Shown: positions 31,430 to 43,344, counted from the stretch's first letter. The stretch is 64,000 nucleotides of DNA from Nematostella vectensis (GCF_932526225.1 NC_064040.1:5019681-5083680), one strand, 5' to 3'. Notes: a model not told the origin generated them from the letters alone. Translations and numbers: made by a program.

Positions 31430-34340
31430 GTGTGTTGTTTGGCCAAAAATGCAATTCGCTGTATTTTCCCAGGGAGTTTCGCTGTTGCTGTTTTGGAACG
31501 TTTTAGTCGGGAAGGACTCTAAATGCCCTTTGCCGTTTTGTTGAGATGTAATGATTGATTCCTCTAAGTTTTCGTTTATTTAAGCATTCCAGTGGGGCAA
31601 TAAAGAAAAAGCAAATATTATATTTTTTTTTTTAGCTTTTTTGTGTACTCAATGGAGAAAAAATAAAACATCTGCCTTACTCACCCCCCTCCCCCTCCCA
31701 AAAAAAATCATAAAATAAAGAGAAAACGGTCACAACCAGTTTATAGCTTAATTTATACCGTGTAATGGTATAAGTTAAGTCAATGAATATACTTGACGGT
31801 TCTCATTTAGTGTTTTTTTGGAGTATTTTTTCGGAGAAGTTAATACGCGAATTCTAACCATTTAGTGGGGAAAAAAACACTAAACATAATTTTGTTTGGA
31901 GCGTTTTCTCTTCGAAAATATAGCTCATAGTGTCAAGCGCTTTTAAAAATGCACTTGGCTTAAGATTGACAGAGTCGAAAAAGAGTTTTGTCAATTTTAT
32001 GAGTGGCTGGTGTTTTTTTCATTATAAGCTCTTGTTGATATATTATTGTAAATCGCATATAGTAGTAGGACATGCCACATAAAGGTTAAAGCCGGTTTTG
32101 TTCACTTACTTCTTTGCGCACTGTTAGATTCTTCTCTCTCGTTATTCGTTCTTCTTGTCCTTCTAAACGTGTCTTTGAAGCTCTCTAGATTATTGAGTTA
32201 TACCCAGTTTAATTAAGAAGCACTTTAATATTTAACGAACGTTCATTAGTAACTCGCTTAGTGGCCTTACCAGAAAATGACAAACTATACGTGGCACGGA
32301 TTCAGACCTATTTCAGCGGCGTAGCCAGGATTTTTAGATAGTGTTTAATACATTAACTGTATTTTTATGAACAGTTCAATATGTTTATATTTAGTTAATA
32401 ATAATAATTTATTGTATTTATATTGCGCAATTATCAATATAAAAAATTTCAACTGCGCATTACATCGAGTAATGTACTTATACTTACTTATACTTACTTA
32501 CTTACTTAGTTTCTAGTATTAGTCGGATGTCTCCATTCTGTTCATTGAGACAACAGTGCTCAGCGCTTTTTTTCGTCAACAGATCAGAATTTTTCCTGGA
32601 ACCGCGCCAGCTACATCAACAAAAGTTTTAGAATACACCAAAAACTGGGATTCGACTCTGCCAAATTTGGATGTTACTAAAACGAGGAACGGGGAACGGG
32701 GAACGGGGAGCGCGGAGCGGGGAACAGGGAACAGGGATCCGATTTATACCTGGTTCATTCCTAAACAGTAAGCCACACATTTGAAAGTATGCTCTGTTTA
32801 GTACATGCTTGACCCATTTCTGTTAATATATTTTTGCCTTCTTGAAGTAAGTATAAGTACATACATTTTTCTAATATTTTTTTATTTTGCACTTTTTTTT
32901 ATCAAATAAATGGTTTAATGCATTGACCAACAGAAAATTATTAAGGATTTTTAACGCAGCGTGTTTGTATTGTTTCTATTGACTTTTTATTGCGTTTTTG
33001 TTTTCAAGTGTTTCGAGTCTGCTTTCGTATTGTCTTGTGCCGGAATGTTGGCTGTTAGAATTATCAGAACCGACATCTTTTTTATTTCATATTATATTAT
33101 ATTATATTTTGTTATATTTTGTTATCATGTATAAATGCTTACCTGGAATAGAAAGAAAACGTTTTGGTGTTGCTTTTTTGACAGCACAGAAGGACACCAT
33201 CTTGGATTTGTCGATAGCCGCTGATCACTCGTTCCCTGTTCCCCGCTCCCTGTTTCCAGCTCCCCGTTTCACGTTTTAGTAACATCCGCCAAATTTTCAT
33301 CTTTAATAAGCCTTCTTCAGGGCAGAGTCGAATTCCAGTTTTTGGTGTATTGTATCCATTCTTCTGGTTCACGAACACGACTATTTGGGCCTTTCTATAA
33401 CAGCTACAGCTAACTCCATTGAGACGAGATAAACAAAGGAGCATCATATAATTAACAATAAAGATAAGGAAGGGATATCACAAACCACCATTACCTATCA
33501 CCTTCTGCTGTTCTGTATTAATTGTGTTATGCTGAATGAGCTTGCACTTTAAATTTATGCTTGTATGGGTTACGTCTATTCTACCATCATGGGCTTTTCA
33601 ATATCTCATCATATATGTGATTAGTCAAATTCGCGGGCTTGTATTAGCCACGATCTGAGGGGGGAGGGGATGGGATGCGCAGTAGTGGATAGCCGTATTG
33701 ATAAATGTGACATATCACATTTGACGATCCTCAATCACAAAAGACCCACTTTAGGCGGTTGAGGTGCACTGCTGAAATCTTGACTAATACATCCTTCAAA
33801 GCTGTAGAAAAACTTTAATGTGAACTCGCACTCACAATTGAGTATTTTTAAAATCATGTCCTATAAATCAAGCTGCTCTTTTTAAGTTGAAAAAGACTTT
33901 TTTTCAGTATGTGCAATTACAGATGGAAAAATAAATGGCACCACTTGAGAAAGGCGTAGTTAGAGACAAATTTTGAGCGAGAGGTGTGTTGGATTTGCAC
34001 TTATTACACAATATACACCTTATTAGTGATCTAGACAAAGGACATTATTTATTAAATACAGCTATTGCATAATATGATATCTCTTGTACCAACTATAATC
34101 CTATTGTAATGTAGAGTAAAAATACTAAAACTTTTTTTAACATCTTCTATTTTTTTTTATACATTGTTCGTCTTAATGGCTTTAGTGCGCGCAAAACTTT
34201 AATGTCCGCTATTTCCAGGTTTGCGTTATGATGTGTTCGTGTTCTATTCCCTAGGGTGTACTGATAGTTCGCTGTAATGAGGCTCATATCACCCTGGCTA
34301 CTGGTGTTTAGGGTTTAAGTTCATTGATAGCTTTACACGC
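31430..34340. other. Intergenic stretch; inverted repeat pair and heptamer repeat
   Basis: No gene was found. A repeat with ACACCAAAAACTGGGATTCG at 32620-32735 ends in tandem GGGGAAC heptamers (32685-32735). An inverted relative lies at 33220-33400, so 32620-33400 may be one inverted-repeat element. TACTTACTTA runs occur at 32478-32510. CAGCGGCGTAGCCAGGATTT, an element end found again at 35674, occurs at 32316-32336. Confidence 0.5.
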
Positions 34341-34353
34341 GTATAAAACCGCC

Positions 34354-37300
34354 ATGGCTGTAAAGCTAGAGAATGTTACTGGCTTCAACCAGGACAGCTC
34401 AGTAAAGCTACTTTTCCCAAAGATATGGGAGTACCGGTAATGACTACGTTAAATTTATTTCTCTCTTACGATCCTAGAAATGTTTCATGCTTTTGTCAAT
34501 CATAAATCAGCTTTGATAGACGTTTAGGCGCAGACCATAAAATAAGTGATATTGAAACCAAAATATAAATTCTTTTTTTTTTAAATAACAACTTTATTTT
34601 TCTAGAAGCTATAAAGATAATTTCTACGGAAGCCATTGTCCGAAACGTTTTTCTAATAACTGCATGCAGCGTGTGTGAGTTATATTAACACAACAGGTTT
34701 AAAAAAGAAAAAGTGATTACTAAAAGTATAAGGTGTCTAACTACTTAGGACATGAGTATGGGATTCAGTTAAATAAAACTCGTTATTATCAACTAAAGTT
34801 GCCGGTTAAAAGGTTTTTATCACTTGGGTCTGTTGGTAGACAGTTTTATTTGCCTTTCTATTGTTTGAGTGTGGTCAGAGTACCCCAAACAAAACCCCAA
34901 CAAAACATGGTAATTGTAGAAAAAGAGACGCGAGCACACAAATTATTTTCTGCACTTCAGCAAGCACATATCAGTCTGTATTTTTCATTTCATGACTCTA
35001 GCAATCAAATCCTAGATGTCTTTCAGTACTTGTCTGTGTTTACCGTTTCAATTCAAGTACAGTAAACGATTGATTACTTAATCCCCAACATAAATTATCT
35101 TTAGTCGAAGTCATTTTAAAGTCTAAATCGTGAACTGTGTGCCTGCTAGCTAGTTTAATTAACACCTTGGGACATTAATTGTGACGCTTGGGCCAGCCTT
35201 TGACAGCCACATATTTCTATTACCGTAAATGCTTGTTTTAATGTGTTGTTTTAAAGAAAATATAATGAGTTAAAGCTTAGATTTTCAAACATCAATGGCT
35301 CTACAAGTCTTTGGACTATTTTGAACGGAAAAGGGCACTTGATATTTTGAATTTATTTATTTTGCTCTTTAGGAAGGGGGTGGGGTTCGCTGCTAGCAAA
35401 GGCCACTTTCTCAATTTTTCGCTGCGGTTGGCGTTCAGCGAACAGTAGCGGATCTAGGGGGAGGGTTTAGGGGGTTTAAACCCCCCTTTGGGCGTCCAGA
35501 AAGCCATATGTAGCAAAAAAATCCCCCCCTCCCACCTTGTCACTCAGCGAAACCCCCTTTTAGCGAAAAGAGATCCCCCCTGGCGAAATACAGAGAAAAG
35601 AGGCCTCTGCTAGCTAGGAAGGGGTGGCAGAGGAGGAGGTCAACTTTGTTACAGCCACGGAGAAAAGCCTTATCAGCGGCGTAGCCAGGATTTTTAAAAG
35701 GAGGGGGGCCCAAAAAGGACTTTCAAAGCATTTTCTCCTTTTTTTAGATAATGACTCATACATTTACTGTATTTTTGGCTGGTAAAAGGGGGACCCAGGC
35801 CCCCTAGGCCACCCCCTAGCCACGCCCCTGCCTATGGTTGTTTGAAATACGCGATAATCTTCCAAACCGTTGTTGATCAAATTATAATTTATTTCCCTTA
35901 GACCGGCGGGTCGCAAGGAGCTCTCTCATTGGTCGAAACACGAGGTGCCTTCACTACAGCTTATTGGCGACCTGGATACGGACCACTGGACGAAGCTCAA
36001 GAGAAAGGTGAGAAACCCTGAAGCAGGTAGGTAACTTATATATACCGACCACTTAGCCACACTGAAAAGTTAGAGGTACATTGAAATATGTAACCACCTA
36101 TGTATTTCCACCACTATACCGTACTGAAAAGCGGTAGGTACCCGAGGGGGGGGGGGGGGGGGTTCTTCCCATGTCGAACTGATAGTGATGCTCGTCGTAT
36201 TTTTAGGGGTCAAAATGGACACAGGTACTTTTAGGGGGTATCCGATAAAAAATAGGCTTTTCTCTAAGATTTGGTATTTTTTTAACGTTTCTGAGGTATG
36301 TTTTAGGGTAGCAATTTTTAGTGTACAGGTATTTTTTAGGAATTTGTTTTCTAATTTCACGACGAGCATACATATCACTTTTACCATGAGCCCCTCCCCC
36401 CACCCCGTAGGTAACATTAGAGTGTATGGTAAAACTTTAAATTTCGGCCACATAACCACACTGAAAAGAGTTGAGTAACATTAAAGTGCATGTTTATCCT
36501 ATAAATCCCGATCGATAACCTATACTAAATAAAGAGAAGGTCGGGAATAGCGAAGCGTATAGGCATCTTATCAATGCCCATCACTAAACCACATTATAGA
36601 GAGTGGAGTTACGCTGGTGGCAGGGGAAAAGCTTGTATTTCCAACCGCAAACCCAACTGAAGAAAGGTTGAGTAATAACGCATTGTAGGACATGTGAATA
36701 CCTAACAGTGAATCACTCTGAAAAGAAAGATAGAGTTATAATGCGGAGGAAAGGACCTATCAATATTGACCGACCCTTGTAACGTACGTACTGGGGCGGT
36801 TCCTAGAAAGAAGGTGATTGGATAAAAAGGGCATTCATCCACGGATGATTAGCATTAACCTGCATTCTAGGAACCCTGGCCCTGGTAGGGAATATAATAC
36901 TGAAAAAGGCACCAGACAAAACCAAACAGAACAGATTAAAAAAATCTTTAACGCAACGGCATGATTTCGTTTAAGCACAAGCAGTTCTCCAAGTCCATGA
37001 ATAACCTGTCGTACACCCCCTTACCCCGTCACCTCCCCCCACAGCCAGAGAGTGGTCCACAAAGACACAACTATGAACAGATCAAACACCGAGAGGCTAT
37101 GAAAGAGAGTACGTCTCAAACATAAACAAAGGGGAGGGGGAAAGCATATATCGGGTGCGGCCTTGCTCGAAAGACAACATCCTCAAAGAGAAAGCTTGTT
37201 TTGAAACTCACTAAAAAATATAAGTGACGCAAAATATGAGGTTCTCAAATTTTGTAAAGGAATTTATACTCTACTCATTTGTCAATCATCTAAAAGAGGC

Positions 37301-40300
37301 TAGTGTAAGTCGAGTGCTTATGACTTTTAGTTTTCGGCGGCTTCGTTTGGTGCGTTTTCGGGTTGTTGGTATCATTCATTCTTTGTACATAGTTTGTAAA
37401 TTGTTTTGGTGTCCCGTTTAGGAGCGAAGACCATGTACTACACGCTACCCGAGGGTTACCGTGAGAGCTCAAGAGTAAAGAAGGCTGTTCCGAACGGAGC
37501 GTCCATATACAACCAGCACGCGCGGGAAGGATTCAAATTTTGGATGACTAAGGACCTGGTTAACAAAGTGTCATGTGAGTATCACACGGGTCGAGCAGAA
37601 GTCATGCTAAATACCACCTAGAGACACGAGAGAACAAAGGTTTCCAAAACGTCTTCTTTCTTTGCTACTGAGTTACAGTCCAAGTCAAAATTAATGACAT
37701 ATTTCTTATTAGTAACTGTACTGCGAAACTCCCGCCCTGTCTTAAGAAAGTTACAGTTACTAATAAGAAATATGTCATTAATTTTGACTTGGACTGTAAC
37801 TCAGATTTTGTTGTTTATCTAATTACTTGCTCTATGTGTAGCAAGCAATACGTAGGGTCTACTATCAATAGTTTTAGGAAGCGTTTTAATAATCATAAAA
37901 GTAGGTTAAATAAGCACCCTAGTTTACCGGTTAGTGAAAGAGTTAAGGATGACCTTATATATCAACATTTTCATTGCGACAATCATTTAGGTCTTAATAA
38001 TGTTATGGTACAACTTATAGATAAGTGTAACTCTAAGGCTCAGCTTAGGGAAAGGGAAGGCCAGTGGGCTTATCGGCTTAAGTCTATCTATCTATCGAGT
38101 CTATCGAGATCGCGACAATTTGGGCTTTTTGATTCTATTTGCAGTTTGCTCAAAGTACACGTTTGGCTCCAAACATACGCTGCACGGCCTGAGGAATGCG
38201 CCGAGAAACTGAACAGTCTACACACAAGAAATGATTTAATATGAAACCCTGCAAGCGCGACTTAAAGATACTCAGGCTGCCTTATCAGGGTATCTGAAGT
38301 AGGCGTGTACCCAGGAATTGCTGAGGGGGGGGGGGGGGGTGCAGTCATGGGTATCATAAGGACGAAGGATAGTATTTGAAGATCCTTCAATAAGAAATCA
38401 ACTATTTTTGGGTGACGAAGGGTGGGCTGGGGGATAGGGGCAACATGCACCCTGTGCATTCCCCTATGTGCATTCCCCTGTGCATTCCCCTGTGCATTCC
38501 CCTGTGCATTCCCCTGTGCATTCCCCTGTGCATTCCCCTGTGCATTCCCCTGTGCATTCCCCTGTGCATTCCCCTGTGCATTCCCCTGTGCATTCCCCTG
38601 TGCATTCCCCTGTGCATTCCCCTGTGCATTCCCCTGTGCATTCCCCTGTGCATTCCCCTGTGCATTCCCCTGTGCATTCCCCTGTGCATTCCCCTGTGCA
38701 TTCCCCTGTGCATTCCCTTGTGCATTCCCCTGTGCATTCCCTTGTGCATTCCCTTGTGCATTCCCCTGTGTATTCCCCTGTGCATTCCCCTGTGCATTCC
38801 CCTGTGTATTCCCCTGTGCATTCCCCTGTGCATTCCCTTGTGCATTCCCCTGTGCATTCCCCTGTGCATTCCCTTGTGCATTCCCCTGTGCATTCCCTTG
38901 TGCATTCCCTTGTGCATTCCCCTGTGCATTCCCCTGTGCATTCCCCTGTGCATTCCCCTGTGCATTCCCCTGTGCATTCCCCTGTGCATTCCCTTGTGCA
39001 TTCCCTTGTGCATTCCCCTGTGCATTCCCTTGTGCATTCCCCTGTGCATTCCCCTGTGCATTCCCTTGTGCATTCCCTTGTGCATTCCCTTGTGCATTCC
39101 CTTGTGCATTCCCCTGTGCATTCCCTTGTGCATTCCCCTGTGCATTCCCTGGTGCATTCCCCTGTGCATTCCCCTGTGCATTCCCTTGTGCATTCCCCTG
39201 TGCATTCCCTTGTGCATTCCCTTGTGCATTCCCCTGTGCATTTCCCTGTGCATTCCCCTGTGTATTCCCCTGTGCATTCCCCTGTGCATTCCCCTGTGCA
39301 TTCCCTTGTGCATTCCCCTGTGCATTCCCTTGTGCATTCCCCTGTGCATTCCCCTGTGCATTCCCTTGTGCATTCCCCTGTGTATTCCCCTGTGCATTCC
39401 CCTGTGCATTCCCCTGTGCATTCCCCTGTGCATTCCCCTGTGCATTCCCTTGTGCATTCCCCTGTGCATTCCCTTGTGCATTCCCCTGTGCATTCCCCTG
39501 TGCATTCCCTTGTGCATTCCCCTGTGCATTCCCCTGTGCATTCCCTTGTGCATTCCCCTGTGCATTCCCCTGTGCATTCCCCTGTGCATTCCCCTGTGCA
39601 TTCCCCTGTGCATTCCCCTGTGCATTCCCCTGTGCATTCCCCTGTGCATTCCCCTGTGCATTCCCCTGTGCATTCCCCTGTGCATTCCCCTGTGCAAGCT
39701 CCTAAAAAGTGTAAGCATTTTACTTGGGTAGGCTTGTAGATAGGCATTGTTCTACTTCTTTTTGCAGGGGGATCCAGAGTTCATTGAATGCTATCGAGTC
39801 TTTCTTTGCACTTAGAGAGCAATATATGCAGACCCGAAGAAGTGTGTTCAAGTGTGCAAGAGTTAATTATAATAAGAAGAATTATGAATGACAGTTAAAA
39901 AGAAATGAGATGTAAAAAAGCGAAGATTGCACCTCCAAAAATATGTTTTTATCACTAAAATATTTTAGTAGTTTATTTGATTTGTTTGCGATGATGGTAT
40001 TCGGTAGAAGTAATAAAACTGTGCTAAGCTATTGCTGTTATTGTGTTAAATCGAGCCTTAGAGGTTAACAACCTCTAAACCTATTTTAAATAAGGTTGCA
40101 TTCGGAAAATCTGTGTATCGTAACCCGTAGTGCTTCATGGGTATCAAGTAAAGAAGCACATAAGCGTCAATAAAATACAAATCCAGGTTTTAAAAGCTGT
40201 AGAATTCTTGTTCATGTTCTTATGAACATTCACATGGCTTTCAGATACAAGGACTCAGCCGTACTGCAACTATTTTATAAATAGGTTTATGCATTGGTTA

Positions 40301-40814
40301 CATATATGAAGGTATTAGGGCGTAGCTAATAGAGGGAGAAGGGGACTTATGCGAAGCTGCTTTCAAGGGATGCAGAAAACACCCCTTATCAGTGACACGA
40401 AAATAACGTCCTTGTTAAAGTTTAGAAATCGTAAAGAGAATTTGCGATCTATTTTGGAAACTAATGAATTGAATCTCACAGAGATCCACTATAGATCATC
40501 TCCAAAAATCTTTTGATACTCAAAATAGCGTTTAACTATGAATTATACTCGATCAATGGAATTAAATCTAAGCTGAGTTAGATTCTGCATTTACTTATAA
40601 AAAATATCACAGTCATTATTGCCATCATTCCACAGCAAACCTGCCGTGCAGCGCGTCAGATACCGACCGACCCCACCTCACAGGGACAGAACATTGCGCA
40701 CCCTCGGGTACTAGGAGAAACCTGGTTTATGACCAGCGCAGTATTCTTGAGGGTGTAATAATAACAAAAGGAGACCTCGAAAACCCTCGAGGAACCACTA
40801 AAAACGAAATGTAA
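34354..40814 (+). CDS. Unrecognised 217-aa protein, five exons
   Basis: Exons 34354-34436, 35902-36007, 36976-37108, 37422-37574 and 40636-40814 have AG/GT borders and matching phases. The start has a good context (CCGCCATGG). The soluble, basic, Pro/Tyr-rich protein has no signal peptide or membrane segment. Recognisable stretches are LLFPKIWEYRPAGRKELSHW, NNLSYTPLPRHLP, TMYYTLPEGYRESSRVKK, NQHAREGFKFWM and RRNLVYDQRSILEGVIITKG, ending KNEM. Short Tyr/Pro motifs of this kind occur in axonemal or sperm microtubule-associated proteins, but that is only a hint. Degraded copies of exons 3 and 5 near 44.5-44.9 kb, in the same frame, support these exons. Intron 4 holds a Penelope fragment and a 12-bp array. 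AATAAA overlaps the stop (40813-40818). A competing last exon at 39768 would end after six residues. Confidence 0.62.
35441..35605. mobile_element. hAT-like MITE fragment (CAGTAGCGGATCTAG end)
   Basis: CAGTAGCGGATCTAGGGGGA begins a C/G-tract element containing the self-complementary GGGGGTTTAAACCCCC. The sequence after it is rich in CCCCC and GCGAAA motifs. The CAG...GCGGATC terminus is typical of hAT-superfamily ends. The right boundary is uncertain. Confidence 0.45.
35673..35830. mobile_element. ~158-bp hAT-like MITE
   Basis: The left end is CAGCGGCGTAGCCAGGATTT and the right end CTAGCCACGCCCCTG; read inward they are imperfect inverted repeats. The interior is noncoding. Flanks AGCCTTAT and CCTATGGT are similar but not an exact 8-bp duplication. 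It lies in intron 1 of the unrecognised gene. Confidence 0.6.
36030..36780. repeat. Old degenerate repeats (CTGAAAAG..TTGAGTAACATT) with a G tract
   Basis: At least six irregular blocks contain variants of CACTGAAAAGAGTTGAGTAA CATT... spaced 60-110 bp apart, each preceded by an ACCACATTA- or ACCACACT-like segment. A run of about 18 G lies at 36146-36163. Within 36190-36400, TTTTAGGGGTC-like segments recur. This seems to be a decayed minisatellite in intron 2 of the unrecognised gene. Confidence 0.5.
37668..38250 (+). pseudogene. Penelope-like retroelement 3' fragment: GIY-YIG endonuclease with a 53-bp hairpin
   Basis: From 37752 a frame runs to the stop at 38244 and encodes a GIY-YIG nuclease domain: DFVVYLITCSMCSKQYVGST, then INSFRKRFNNHKSRL, HCDNHLG and REREGQWAYRLKSIYLSSL. 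This is the C-terminal domain of Penelope-like elements, which nicks target DNA for reverse transcription. The reverse transcriptase is missing, so the copy is 5'-truncated. Its 5' end (37752-37804) is matched by a perfect inverted copy at 37668-37720 with a 31-bp loop. It lies within intron 4 of the unrecognised gene, 94 bp past the donor. The domain itself is intact. Confidence 0.85.
38454..39697. repeat. 12-bp minisatellite, ~104 copies
   Basis: The unit is CATTCCCCTGTG. Common single-base variants are CCCTTG and GTATT; rare ones are CCCTGG (39150) and TTTCCC (39241). Spacing is perfectly regular at 12 bp throughout. Most frames on both strands stay open (CIPL, AFPC, HSPV, GMHR, ECTG repeats); these are artefacts. 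It lies in intron 4 of the unrecognised gene. Confidence 0.97.
39698..40635. other. Intron sequence, nothing recognised
   Basis: AT-rich intron 4 sequence between the 12-bp array and the last exon. A good acceptor (CTTCTTTTTGCAG, ending at 39767) leads to only a short frame and an AATAAA at 40011. It could be an alternative last exon. Confidence 0.4.
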
Positions 40815-41329
40815 TAAACACAAATGACGTACCACGAAATTATTTTACTGTAAAATTTGACGCTTTGCCAATCAAAAGCGGTGAGGGAAACACCGGCGTC
40901 ACCTGAAATGGTATACAAACGAAGTGATACTTCTAAAACTTGATGAAACACTTTAATAGCTGCAGTTGTCCTTGGCGCTTATGTTTGCCTCCTGAGAGGA
41001 TGTGGGCGTTTAAATGCACAAAGATCAGAGTCCCTAGATTTCTTATAATTGTATAGTATGCACTCGAACTGTTTTTGCGTACCGACGGAGTGTAAAAAGA
41101 TTGGCGGCGAAATACCGACTTTGATTAGCATTTCTTTGGCATGAATTAAATGAAGACGCCTGATTCGGATGACATACATAAAAACAAATAGTACCTCAAC
41201 AACAACGACTTGGTATCTTGTACTTAGGGGGGATGTTGAACTTTTTAACCTGCATAGTTGAAAACATGGTTCATTCTCAGCCATGTGTAAAGCGTTTCTT
41301 TGAGAAGTTATGTAAAGGGTCTGTATCGG

Positions 41330-41605
41330 GGCGACGGAAGCCTAGAAGGCGGATGAGAAGGAGAAACTGGAGGAAAGAAGAAGAAGGGGACGGAAAAGAA
41401 AAATGGGGGAAAGACGAAGGAGAAGGACGGGACGGAGAAGAAGAAGGAGGGAGAGGAGAAGGAGAAAGAGGAAGCGGCGGAGAAGAAAAGGAGAATGGAG
41501 GGAAGTAAAAGAAGGAGAAGGAGAAGAAGAAGGAAGAGGAGGAAGAGGAGGTAAAGGAGAAAGAGGAGAGAAAAAAATGAAAAGGACGAGAAAATAAACG
41601 GAAAA
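41330..41605. repeat. Purine-rich tract (GGAGAAG)n
   Basis: The plus strand is almost wholly A and G from about 41336 to 41600, with irregular GGAGAAGGA/GAAGAGGAGG repeats. It translates as Arg/Glu/Lys in plus frames, with no start or homology worth calling. Such mirror-type tracts can form triplex DNA. Confidence 0.85.
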
Positions 41606-41786
41606 TTAGGGAGGGGAAGTATAGAAGTGGTTAAGCAGCATCAATAGAGAGATTAAACTAAACGCTATAAGACTGCATGTTCATATTTAGAAAATGCCGA
41701 TTGGGAAAGGAAGCCTCATTTAGCCCTTATATTTGCACGGAAACAGACGCGAGATTTTGTAATATGTGTAAATTTCTGACTGTGTC

Positions 41787-42031
41787 CCAGGGGCGGATAC
41801 AAGGGGGCGGATTGGGTGGATATCCACCCCCCCTTTTTAAGAAAAAAAAAATTAAAAAGTCACTTTGTTTGAAGAAAATAGCTTGACTTTGCTGACGCGA
41901 GAAATCCAATTCAACATGAAGTATTGTATGATCTATGTAGTGACCAAGAACCACTGGATCAGTTATAAGCCGTCTATCTGGCCATCATCCACCCCACCCC
42001 CCCATTTTGAAATCCTGGACACGCCCCTGGG
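41787..42031. mobile_element. ~245-bp hAT-like MITE
   Basis: The left terminus CAGGGGCGGATACAAGGGGG and the right terminus ending GGACACGCCCCTG are imperfect inverted repeats. Inner copies of the ATCCACCCC sequence lie near both ends. The interior is AT-rich and noncoding. CAGGGGCGGAT termini are characteristic of hAT-type MITEs. Confidence 0.6.
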
Positions 42032-42125
42032 TCCGTACTCTAGCTACGGTTTGTGTGATTAAGTTTATATCATACCGCTACGAAGTTGACGATCTCGGGA
42101 CCATTGCAAGAAAAGTGCCGGAATT

Positions 42126-42126
<1 letters not shown>

Positions 42127-42210
<84 letters not shown>

Positions 42211-42680
42211 GTAGGTAGGTAGGTAGGTAGGTAGGTAGGTAGGTAGGTAGGTAGGTAGGTAGGTAGGTAGGTAGGTAGGTAGGTAGGTAGGTAGGTAGGT
42301 AGGTAGGTAGGTAGGTAGGTAGGTAGGTAGGTAGGTAGGTAGGTAGGTAGGTAGGTAGGTAGGTAGGTAGGTAGGTAGGTAGGTAGGTAGGTAGGTAGGT
42401 AGGTAGGTAGGTAGGTAGGTAGGTAGGTAGGTAGGTAGGTAGGTAGGTAGGTAGGTAGGTAGGTAGGTAGGTAGGTAGGTAGGTAGGTAGGTAGGTAGGT
42501 AGGTAGGTAGGTAGGTAGGTAGGTAGGTAGGTAGGTAGGTAGGTAGGTAGGTAGGTAGGTAGGTAGGTAGGTAGGTAGGTAGGTAGGTAGGTAGGTAGGT
42601 AGGTAGGTAGGTAGGTAGGTAGGTAGGTAGGTAGGTAGGTAGGTAGGTAGGTAGGTAGGTAGGTAGGTAGATAGATAGAT
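42127..42680. repeat. Compound (GATA)n(GGTA)n microsatellite at a LINE 3' end
   Basis: About 20 perfect GATA units (42127-42207) pass into about 115 perfect GGTA units (to about 42670) and then two or three GATA units. It directly adjoins the 3' end of the minus-strand LINE fragment, after its AATAAACAAATCACAAATC sequence, so it is probably that element's expanded 3' tail. Confidence 0.95.
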
Positions 42681-42689
42681 TTGTGATTT

Positions 42690-43190
42690 GTTTATTAAAT
42701 ACCCCTCGCAGTTAGAAACTGAATTACAGGTAATTAGCACACACAAGCTAAGCGATTACAACATTATGACATTACATTATCAAGATACTTAACAGTAACA
42801 AAATTTGACAAGCGATTAGTGTTGCATATTTTCGGTTTCATGGGAGCAGATCTTAGATTGTACTGGTTGACTCCCTTGACCGACCTACTAGTGGCTAGGC
42901 AATGTAAAGGGTTTTCCTTACACAAGGAACTCACGAATTGTTGACAAGGCATAAATCGTCTATTTTTAAGCGAAACAAGACCGGCTTTCTCCAGGGCATC
43001 ATTGTAACTATTGGATGCGAAGATTATTTTAAGCACTCGTTTCTGGATACGCTCTAGACCATCTGAAAGAAACGCAGGCAGGCCAGCGTACACCGCGGCA
43101 CCGTACTCAATGACTGATCGTATTAGAGAGCAATAAACAGTGACTAAGTCCAGTTCTTTAACGCCGCTTTTTTTAAGTAAGCGCATTGAC
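42690..43190 (-). pseudogene. 5'-truncated LINE: C-terminal reverse-transcriptase fragment
   Basis: A frame of 141 codons (43186-42764) reads LLKKSGVKELDLVTVYCSLI, RSVIEYGAAVYAGLPAFLSD and LERIQKRVLKIIFASNSYND, the thumb and post-thumb region of CR1/L2-type non-LTR reverse transcriptases. It is followed by a short 3' UTR and the tetranucleotide array. Everything upstream (palm, fingers, endonuclease) is absent, so this is a dead 5'-truncated copy. Its small frame is uninterrupted, suggesting fairly recent insertion. Minus-strand sequence above 43190 does not continue the protein. Confidence 0.8.
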
Positions 43191-43344
43191 CACAGCTCTT
43201 CACTTTGTATTTGACTTTGTAGTATCTATTAGATGGGTTAGGGTGTAGTTGTGAGGGCTCAAGCCAGGTGACGGTCAGTACTCGCTTCTTGTTCGTTTTT
43301 GCGGTTAGATTACACACTCGGAGGTACACATCTGATGAAGCTAA

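Noticed and set aside
34342-34348. TATA box for the orphan gene (TATAAAA)
   Set aside because: It ends 5 bp before the start codon, so transcription directed by it would begin after the ATG.
38402-39747. Frames of about 430 codons on both strands in the 12-bp array
   Set aside because: Translations of a perfect 12-bp repeat with equal openness in most frames.
39768-39800. Alternative last exon of the orphan gene
   Set aside because: The acceptor is good, but the frame ends after six residues. The 40636 exon gives 58 in-phase residues and has a duplicate in the same frame. Kept only as an alternative.
41218-41600. Arg/Glu/Lys-rich frames
   Set aside because: Purine-only tract; no conserved motif, start or splice support.
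42078-42746. A Leu-Pro-Thr-Tyr repeat protein
   Set aside because: GGTA/GATA microsatellite in a LINE tail.
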